Positions 56,940 to 64,000 of a stretch of DNA of 64,000 nt are shown in pieces. Every line of letters begins with the position of its first letter. Positions within the stretch are counted from its first letter, which is position 1. Under the pieces are notes generated by a model. That model saw only the letters and a program-made list of their open reading frames with translations. It ran no database searches and was not told where the DNA came from. Origin of the DNA: Agapanthus africanus (taxonomy: Eukaryota; Streptophyta; Magnoliopsida; Asparagales; Amaryllidaceae). The stretch covers positions 228,765,138 to 228,829,137 of the forward strand of contig JASDDO010000018.1 in assembly GCA_030015575.1 (NCBI GenBank), read 5' to 3'. The translations under genes and the position numbers were made by a program.

Positions 56940-59156
56940 TGTTAGTTGTATATATGCCCTAGAGGACAGTATTGTACAGATGATCTATTTTATATTGGAT
57001 GCTTGGACATATATAGAGATGACTTTCTTGCTCAATATGATAGTATGCTATCTGGTTGCTCTTTATCTTAACATGTACACTTGTCTCTTTAAACTGTCTT
57101 ATAGTTACATGTTGGTAAAGCCCTTAGGATGTGTACTTGACTACCTGGACTATGATGCAGATCATACTAGTGGGGACATGGTAGTCCATAGGTACATCCT
57201 TCAAGGTCCCTAGTCGTGGGTGTATCGAGACGGGGCATCGATATACCAGTGTAGACTAGCGTATACGCTTCTCGGCCCATGAGATGGGCGATGGATGATC
57301 CCATATCCATTGGTGTTTGACATCAGAGATGATATACGGGTGCTCAGTGGAGACTGGGTACACTGGACGGACTCGCCGAGAACACCCAGATGGTATTATA
57401 CCTCACGTCAGATGGCAGTTCTCAGGTGACACTTGTACAGGTTAGTCTGTAGACCCGAGATCGTCATAGAGTCTTATGTGATTCCCACTGTGCTTTGATC
57501 TCCACCTTACCACGTCCATTAGGGCGTGCAAAACGGTGGTTTTTGGGCACAGTCCCGAGTCACATGGAGGCAATGAGCGATAGGAGGGGTTTCGTCTCTC
57601 CCGGTATTGGGGGTTGATGTTGCGCAGTGCTCAATTGGCCGTAACAGGGAAGTCCCTGGCTAGGGCTGATCAGAGTTTTGCTGGTAAGTGTTACCAGTAC
57701 TTTCTTGACCCGTTATGAGCCTCACATCGGCACGACTTATCGGTTATTAGGGTCTGACGTTTACCACCCTGAGACTTGATATGCGACATATCAGACGAAC
57801 AGACCGGACTGTACGGTAAGTGTTACTGGTTGGATTCACAGGAGTGTGAGCGGGCTTGCTCGTCGATCTTCTGATCGCTCAATACCCGGGTGGCCGTTAT
57901 GTTTAGCAGACCGCTTGCGGCTTGTGGATGCTTGATATGATCATCATCTGCTACCGGCGTATTGATGAGTCTTTAGAGTCCTACACAGAGGTTTCCTGGC
58001 TCAAGCGAAACGAAATAGGAGCGCATATGAGATATGTGCGGGACCGAGAATAATGCTTGTATGTGATACCGTATTTCATTCTCACGATGAATGTTTCGAT
58101 TGGTTGTATGCGATATAACCTAGTTATCGAAACGAAGATTGATTCGATAAGTCGATACATTGAATACTAGTCGGTTATGTGCGACATGACCGGATCATTG
58201 AATCAAGTGTTGATTTAATGATTTAATGTATAATTATATATTTGATATATTACTTTGCATTAACTAGTATTGGTTCACTTTAAAAGGTTTTTCTCACTTG
58301 ATGTGCACATTGTATATGTGATATATTTTTGTGTACACTTGATTGTATCAAGTTTGATGATACATGTTTACTTGAGTATGTGTAAGGATTAAACCATGGT
58401 TATGTAATGGATATGGTTTTTCTTTTCCTTACTTATTTATTTATTTATTTATTTTGGAAAAGATAAAAGAGAAAATGGTGGCTTTCTTTGTTTGTTGTTG
58501 AAGCTTCATGAAGCTTTGACTAAAGTGACCATTTTGTCTTCATGCTTAACCCTAACCATTCAAACTAACCATGGTCTTTTCTCTACACCTAAACAAGGTT
58601 AGGATATGATAAGTATTGATATTATTTTCATTTTAAAAAAACACTTATCATATTCTATCTTCTTCTTCATCTTGATCAAGAAGAAAAGCTTGCCTCCATT
58701 AATGGCATCTTGAGTAAAAGAGTGAGAAATCCAATTCTAAAGTGAACCCACCTCCTATTTCTTCATTCTCTACCTCTTGCCAAGTAGTATAGGGTGTTTT
58801 CTTCACAAGTTTCACGACTTGGTGAAGTTGGAGCTCGATCTAGAGTTGCCTCGACGTAGATCATCTTCGGCATCGAAGCCGACGACCTAGCCCGCCCATT
58901 TCTCCGATGAAGCCGATGCTAGAGTCCGGGATCCGATATGGACAGCGAGAGGACGTAACGTGGAGCTAAGGAAGTGGAGAACCAGATCTACAAAGGTTGT
59001 AGCCTCTTTCCTTTAGTTAAATTGTTAACTAGTTTCACTTTTCGCCTAAACTCTAGTCAACGAATCCGTATTAGGGTTTCTCGGCACTTGTAAAATTTGA
59101 AATTGGCATGGTTGATGCCTTGTGAGACCTCATTAGAGTGCCTAGGAACCCTACTG
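56940..59156 (+). repeat. CopB-3 5' LTR
   Basis: The LTR starts TGTTAGTTGTATATATGCCC and ends ACCCTACTG just before the primer site, so the terminal CA is changed. Much of its first half aligns with CopA LTRs, for example GCATCGATATACCAGTGTAGAC, in two halves, and CTCTCCCGGTATTGGGG near 57595-57611. Confidence 0.85.
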
Positions 59157-59168
59157 TGGTATCAGAGC
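59157..59168 (+). promoter_or_regulatory. CopB-3 primer-binding site
   Basis: TGGTATCAGAGC matches plant initiator tRNA-Met exactly. Confidence 0.92.
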
Positions 59169-59357
59169 CTAGCTAGAGCCTTAGGCGATGCGTAGACGGA
59201 GTTTGAAGTCCGATCGAACCGAAACCCTAATTTAAAAATGCTCTCTGGACTTTTTTCAAAAACTGGGTTTTTTCCATATTAAAAATGCTTTAAAAATGCA
59301 GCAGGAAATTCTAAGAATTACGGTGCAAAATTTGACAAAAGATATGTCCAAAGTGCG

Positions 59358-59398
59358 GCGGAACCGCGGCAGAAGCCTGGCTTCTGCGACGGTTCCGC
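59358..59398 (+). repeat. GC-rich stem-loop downstream of the CopB-3 primer site
   Basis: GCGGAACCG (59358-59366) pairs with CGGTTCCGC (59390-59398), and CAGAAGCC (59370-59377) pairs with GGCTTCTG (59379-59386), with a two-base mismatch between the stems. It begins about 200 nt after the primer site. Confidence 0.84.
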
Positions 59399-61005
59399 GG
59401 CCATCTGATGACGTCACCTTCCCATTTTTGCACAGTAATTTCTCTTTTCTGATGCTGAGTTTTCTGAGAATTTTTAATTTGACTCAAGAGTTGAGTGTTC
59501 TGGGGTTGCAATGGAAATCTTTGTTTCGATCGGATAATCAAGCTTTGTCTATATGTTTTTCTGGATAATTTTAGAATATGTTAAAAAGTTCGACCGGATG
59601 TAAATACCCAATCTTTCCCCTGCCGGGAAATTTCCAATTGTTGGACTTTTCCGTAGTTTAATGACGTTCTAAGTATTGCAAGTAACACGATAGTCCCTCT
59701 AGAAGACAACAAACCTTAACTCGATTATGTGACCGTCTTGAACTGCCCTTTGAACCTTAGGGTTTGGGGCAGTACGGCGCGTCACATGTGAGGCGTTGGC
59801 TTGACCCTTCTACGGCTGGACCGTTGGTACTGAGGCATGAAGTGAATGTCTTTGAACTAATTTCATGTGTCGAACGGTTTCGGGAAAACTTGGGTGTTCG
59901 AATGTTCGATCGGAAAGTTTGATATTTTCTATTTATCCGGAATGGGATACAATAATTGGAATTCACAAACAGTTATGAGATAACTGAATGAATGTTATAA
60001 ATCTAACGGTTTAGTCTCACTTGATATTGAAAAGAGTTTTCGATAATGAGACTAAAATGCGGGGTTTATAATTGTTAGGCATTTGATGTCTAAGTATTTC
60101 ATTTGATTAGGCATGCGATGTCTAAAGAGGTTGTGGATTCCAACTGTTGTAGTTTTACACTTTCTTTTCTGTGACCGTAAGTGTAATATGTGATATCGCC
60201 GGTTTCGTTGCTATATGTCAACGACAATTGGGATGCGCGTATTTACTTACGTTGATGACATGTGATGTTATGTGTTGCTGGATATGTTATATTAGATCGT
60301 CGTGTTCGAATAGCCGGGGGTTTTTATGTGAGATGAGTGTTTTTCATTTTCATTCATGTAAAAACTTGTATGTGATATTCTTTTATTGGGGCACTTCCAG
60401 GTTGCGGAAGATGTCACCGTTGATGTATATTATTTAGTTTTCCGCATTAGGATAGACCCAAGGAGGGGAGCACAAGTAACCGGGTTCTAGGGTCCAATGG
60501 GAGACCGTCTCGAGGAGTCGAGTCCGAGTCTCCTAACCCTAGAATTGGTAGGGTTGCTTGCCGCTCTCGTAGAGGTCTAGGGGTGTGGGATTGGCTATTC
60601 ATCACGACCGTGGAATCCGTGTTTTATACTGGCTCGTATTAAAAACACGGACGTCCTAGTATATCCAATATTTCATATGATATTTTTTGCTGCGATATCT
60701 GTGATGTGATCATTTGATATGTTCTGATGGATACAGTATATAGTATATATGATATATTATATAGACGTTACTTATGTTTTGCACCCGCACTAGCCCTGCC
60801 CTGCTCTGTCGTTAGTTACCTAACCTAACGGTGCACGAGGAGACATCGAGGCGAATGCGGATGGCATAAGTGTACGTCGTATTTATCTGTGATGTTTAGG
60901 TGACTTAAATGATGGGACTTCATTAATGTGATTAACGAAAGAAAAGAAACCTAAAAGATGTTGTAGAATCAAATTTTAAATAAAAAAGGGTAGCTACAGT
61001 TTTGC
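59399..61005 (+). other. CopB-3 5' leader, non-coding
   Basis: No gag-like ORF is present. The stretch matches the other leaders and includes one block GACCCAAGGAGGGGAGCAC to CGCTCTCGTAGAGGTCTAGG in pieces at 60455-60580. Confidence 0.7.
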
Positions 61006-61237
61006 TTTGCATAGTGGTATATATGATATACCCTGCACCTTATTCGATGAGGAAAGGGCCGAGATCCCTTCACCGGGAATGACCCCTTTAGCAATAACTG
61101 GCAGATGCTACACTCTCGGTTTGCTTTTGATTGTTTTTAGAGTTTTGCTTTGCACAGTGATATATATGATATATCCTGCACCTCATTCGACGAGGAAAGG
61201 GCCGACGATCCCTTCACCGGGAGTGACCCCTTTAGCA
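61006..61237 (+). repeat. Duplicated ~90-nt leader block in CopB-3
   Basis: Copies at 61006-61100 and 61143-61237 share GATATACCCTGCACCT or GATATATCCTGCACCT and TTCACCGGGA(A/G)TGACCCC, 137 bases apart. Confidence 0.85.
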
Positions 61238-61385
61238 AAACTAGAAAAGCCTCAAAACCACTCCATTTCAAAACTTCATTCGATTCTACAACGATATCGA
61301 GTTCATTACGCAATAGGTTTTCAGATAAACCTGTCATAGCCCTCCGTCATTTCAGATAAATCCTACTTAGTATTCGTGCTACGTT

Positions 61386-61581
61386 TGTTGGCCTGCGTCA
61401 AGGCGTAGTGTGCGGTAGCTAACTAGTATTTATCTGTTAATGCATGTGATGCAGATTGGATTAGGGTAGTCGTGCGACTTTGTTGGCCTGTGTCAAGGGT
61501 CGTACGGGTGGGTTTAATTCAATCAAGAAATGACGGGTTGAACTTGACTAGCGCACTATGGTTTGTTGGCCTGCGTCAAGG
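61386..61581 (+). repeat. Threefold 18-nt motif in CopB-3
   Basis: TGTTGGCCTGCGTCAAGG occurs at 61386-61403 and 61564-61581, with TGTTGGCCTGTGTCAAGG at 61481-61498. Confidence 0.87.
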
Positions 61582-62002
61582 TCATAGCATGCTAGGGGCA
61601 AAATATTATCGGGAATTTCAAGTGTTGAAATTTGCAATGAGATTGCATACCTTCTATGAGATAGTTGGATCCCGATACCCACTGCGAGTAAGAGTTACTC
61701 CTGGGAGAGTTTTACACATTACAATTTGCCGATCAAGTAGGTGTCTAGAAAGGTGTCAACGGGGTTACGCCTCTGGAAAAACGAGGTTTACTCTAATTAG
61801 GTCAGTGCGAAAGCAGGGGAACCTCCCTCAAAGTACCGACACTGGCCTGGCTGAAAGATTGGCGAAGTTGTAGGGTGTAATTAATCCCGGCTAGTCTTTC
61901 CTTTTAGGGTTTGAAGGAAGATTTGATAAAAACCAGTGGGAGCCATCCTGATTAGATAAGATAATAACCAATCTGATCTTGCAAGAGCATACGCTAAAGT
62001 GT

Positions 62003-62034
62003 TTTCTTCTCTCTCTCTCCAGGTCGCGACCATG
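62003..62034 (+). promoter_or_regulatory. Pyrimidine tract, CAG and start codon of the CopB-3 ORF
   Basis: TTTTCTTCTCTCTCTCTCCAG ends at 62022 in two parts and is followed by GTCGCGACC and the ATG at 62032-62034. The tract plus CAG fits a plant 3' splice site. A frame open from a GTG at 61999 crosses it, but the ATG is the sensible start. Confidence 0.55.
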
Positions 62035-62652
62035 TCATGCCCTAATAAAGATAATAATATGGATGTATTGACCGAACCCGCATGTTGTACTATGCTGGGG
62101 AACGTTGGTTCCGTTCTTTCTTATAAGAGTTATAGGACTGAACAGGATATAGGGGAATACCAGGATTCCCATGCCAACCGATTGAAGAAAGTACAAGATG
62201 ATGCATTTTCTTCAGGTTTGTTCGTTACAGAGAACTGTTTCTCCATTTACCCTACGTCCTGGGTATTAGATACCGGGTCAGGATCCCATATATGTAATCA
62301 GTTACATGGGCTCAGGAAAGGTAGAGAACTTGGAGAAGGTGATAAAGACATTAGAGTTGGAAATGGTGCAATTGTTGCAGCTAAGACTGTCGGGGAATAT
62401 CACCTTGCATTGCCTACTGGTAATACTTTAGTTCTGAACGAATGCTATTACATGCCGAACCTGATATGCAACATTATATCGGTTTCTTTATTGGGTAAAG
62501 AAGGATATAATTTTGTATTACAGGATAATGTTATGAACATTTTCCGTAACCAAAAGTTGGTTGGATCAGGCACGTTGTGCAATGGCATTTATGTTCTAAA
62601 TCAATCAACAGTTCTGAGCATAACAAACACACACAAGAGGAAGAGTTCTTAA
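62032..62652 (+). CDS. Ty1/copia aspartic protease ORF of CopB-3 (partial pol)
   Basis: The ATG-led ORF encodes 206 residues. Residues 77-89 read WVLDTGSGSHICN, the copia protease active site with Asp at about 80 (usual form WVLDTGCGSHIC). IRVGNGAIVAAKTVG, NECYYMPNLICNIISVSLL and NGIYVLN follow in the order normal for this domain and run into the start of the GAG-pre-integrase region, where the ORF stops. Only ~75 residues precede the protease, without a CCHC knuckle, so there is no gag in frame. Its clean frame contrasts with the decayed pol of the CopA copies. In a full element it would cleave Gag-Pol; here it is a fragment that may not be expressed. Confidence 0.82.
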   Translation: MSCPNKDNNMDVLTEPACCTMLGNVGSVLSYKSYRTEQDIGEYQDSHANRLKKVQDDAFSSGLFVTENCFSIYPTSWVLDTGSGSHICNQLHGLRKGRELGEGDKDIRVGNGAIVAAKTVGEYHLALPTGNTLVLNECYYMPNLICNIISVSLLGKEGYNFVLQDNVMNIFRNQKLVGSGTLCNGIYVLNQSTVLSITNTHKRKSS

Positions 62653-62671
62653 CTGAACGAATCCTTCTTGT
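62653..62671 (+). other. CopB-3 / CopB-4 junction
   Basis: Nineteen bases separate the ORF stop from the next LTR start. There is no purine run. The last five, cttgt, are the candidate left target duplication of CopB-4; its partner would lie beyond the window. Confidence 0.55.
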
Positions 62672-64000
62672 TGTTAGTGTATATGCCCTAGAGGCCATTA
62701 CTGTATCATACTAGTTTGTATATTACTTGATGGAAGCTTGGGATATTCACCTTGTATAAACAATCTTGCTCAATATAGTAGTATGCTACTTGGTTTGTTT
62801 CTACTTCAATGTGTACTTGTGTTTATTTCGGTATATCACTTATACACATTAGTGGAGCCCTTAGGATCTTTGCTTGATTACCAGCGTTGTGATGGCAGTC
62901 ACACTAGTGGGGGCTGGGTAATCTATAAGCACATCCTTATACAGGTCCCTAGTCGCAGGACTATCGAGACAGGGCATCGATACTCCGGAGTAGACTAGCG
63001 TATGCGCTTCTCATCCCAGTGTGGGAGATGGTCTGTCCCACAGCCATCAGTACGTCGTACTGGAGATAGTATACGGGTGCTCGTTAGGTTACGAGTACAC
63101 TGGACAGGACTCGTCGGGAACTGACAGGTTGGTACTATACCTATCGTCAGTTATCAGTTCCCAGGTGACATGAGTACAGCTTAGTCCGCTGACTTGACAC
63201 TGGCACTTCGCCTCGAGTGTGTTCCCACTGCACTTTGATCACTACCCTACCACGGCTCAAAGGAGTCGTGCAAACAGGTGGTGGTTGGGTGCAGTCCCGA
63301 AGCACTTGGAGGCAGTGACGGTTAGACAGGATTCGTCTCTCCCGGTATTGGGGGTTGACATCGCGCTGTGTCTAGGAGAGCCATTACACGAGTAGTCCCT
63401 GGCCAGGGCAAGCGAGATATACTGGTAGGTTTCCAGTGTTATCTCAGGGTGTTTTGGGCTTCACTCCGACACGACTTGTACCGCTATTGGGGGACTGACG
63501 TTTTACCGCCCCCTAGGCCCGACATGCGATGTATCAGACGAACAGACCGGACTGTACGGAGACTGTCACATTCAGACTCAGTAGGAGTTCAGATGGGGTT
63601 TCACCTCGTCAGCCTTCTTGTCGGCATCTACCTGGGGACCGTTACGCACAGCTAGTGCCGCTTGCGGTCTGTGATTAAACCCACTGCCAGCGTAGTGTCG
63701 AGTCTTTAGAGTCCCACACAGAGGGTATTCGCCTCTGGGCAAAACTGAGTAGAGGTCGCATGGTTTTGCGACAGGGTTCGTTCTCATCAGCGCACTTGTG
63801 CACGTTTGGAGTCCGGACGGATTTTACTGGCTGGCTCTGGTTTGAGTCAGATGCCGGTATATGTTTTAGGGTTGCTTTTATCTCAGTATTCATGTTCCTC
63901 GGAACAAGGATGCAGGTGTGTATGCACGGTTATTTGAGGAAGAGGAAGATGACTTTCATTAGGGTTTCGGAACGGGTGCGTATGCACAGTTGACAGTCGT
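62672..64000 (+). repeat. CopB-4 LTR, 5' part
   Basis: It starts TGTTAGTGTATATGCCCTAG and follows the CopB/CopA LTR plan (GTGCTCGTTAGGTTACGAGT, ACAGGACTCGTCGGGAA, CTCTCCCGGTATTGGGG). The window ends inside it. ORFs at 62738-62998 and 63368-63655 coincide with conserved LTR nucleotides and are not genes. Confidence 0.8.

Larger units (their letters stand above)
56940..62671 (+). mobile_element. CopB-3, Ty1/copia element with a protease ORF, truncated
   Basis: It consists of a 2217-bp 5' LTR, primer site, 2.86-kb non-coding leader, and one 206-codon ORF with the copia protease domain. At 62672 a new CopB LTR begins. No polypurine tract precedes that LTR, so it is more likely a nested insertion than this element's own 3' LTR. 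It is inserted in CopA-3. Confidence 0.82.

Noticed and set aside
61472..61873. 133-codon ORF in the CopB-3 leader as a remnant gag
   Set aside because: No Gag motif or CCHC knuckle is visible, and the first part overlaps the conserved non-coding 18-nt motifs. The rest is sequence absent from CopA-3.
1..64000. Host genes, tRNAs or rRNA
   Set aside because: All open frames longer than about 100 codons fall inside element coding relics, LTRs or tandem repeats. tRNA-like phrases are only primer-binding sites next to LTRs.

Overview
The window looks like intergenic heterochromatin of a large-genome seed plant, probably an angiosperm. Almost all of it can be assigned to LTR retrotransposons or their fragments, nested up to four deep. 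I found no host gene, tRNA, rRNA or other single-copy gene I could defend. Plant origin is inferred from a Tat-lineage Ty3/gypsy element with an extra archaeal-type RNase H, and from plant-type Ty1/copia elements primed by initiator tRNA-Met.

Working names: Tat-1 is a Ty3/gypsy Tat-lineage element. GyL is a long-LTR, apparently non-coding gypsy-like family (probably chromovirus-derived). CopA has LTRs starting TGTTGGA or TGTTAGATA; CopB has LTRs starting TGTTAG and carrying a GCCCTAGA motif. CopA and CopB are two related Ty1/copia subfamilies.

Layout, left half. GyL-1 (+) runs from before base 1 to 20997 and is split by Tat-1 (525-13876, minus strand, 5-bp target duplication gtact). Tat-1 has LTRs of about 1.43 and 1.53 kb, two upstream ORFs, gag, and a pol region ordered protease, RT, RNase H, second RNase H, integrase; all are broken by stops and frameshifts. 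Its long 3' untranslated region is full of tandem repeats. GyL-1 ends with a 4.1-kb 3' LTR (16892-20997). Then come a GyL-2 LTR fragment (20998-22642), the truncated minus-strand copia element CopB-1 (22643-26113), a GyL-3 fragment (26114-26367), 126 unassigned bases, and a CopB-2 LTR fragment (26494-27545).

Layout, right half. A minus-strand GyL-4 LTR (27546-28881, resuming 48178-49920) is split by CopA-1 (28882-48177, minus, target duplication catgt). The right-hand LTR of CopA-1 is itself split by CopA-2 (37637-47173, plus, target duplication ttaac). CopA-3 (from 49921, plus) interrupts GyL-4 and is interrupted by CopB-3 (from 56940, plus), which is interrupted by another LTR, CopB-4 (62672 to the window end).

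The copia copies share an unusual plan: about 2.0-2.2-kb LTRs, then a 2.3-2.9-kb non-coding leader, then badly decayed or missing pol. The leader carries, in fixed order, a GC-rich stem-loop about 200 nt after the primer-binding site, a duplicated ~90-nt block, a thrice-repeated 18-nt motif, and a pyrimidine tract plus CAG next to a start codon. CopB-3 keeps one open protease ORF but has no recognisable gag. These leader modules are the best candidates here for undescribed biology. By-eye LTR divergence fits the nesting order: CopA-2 is youngest (~2-3%), CopA-1 older (~7-8%), Tat-1 and GyL-1 oldest (~10%).
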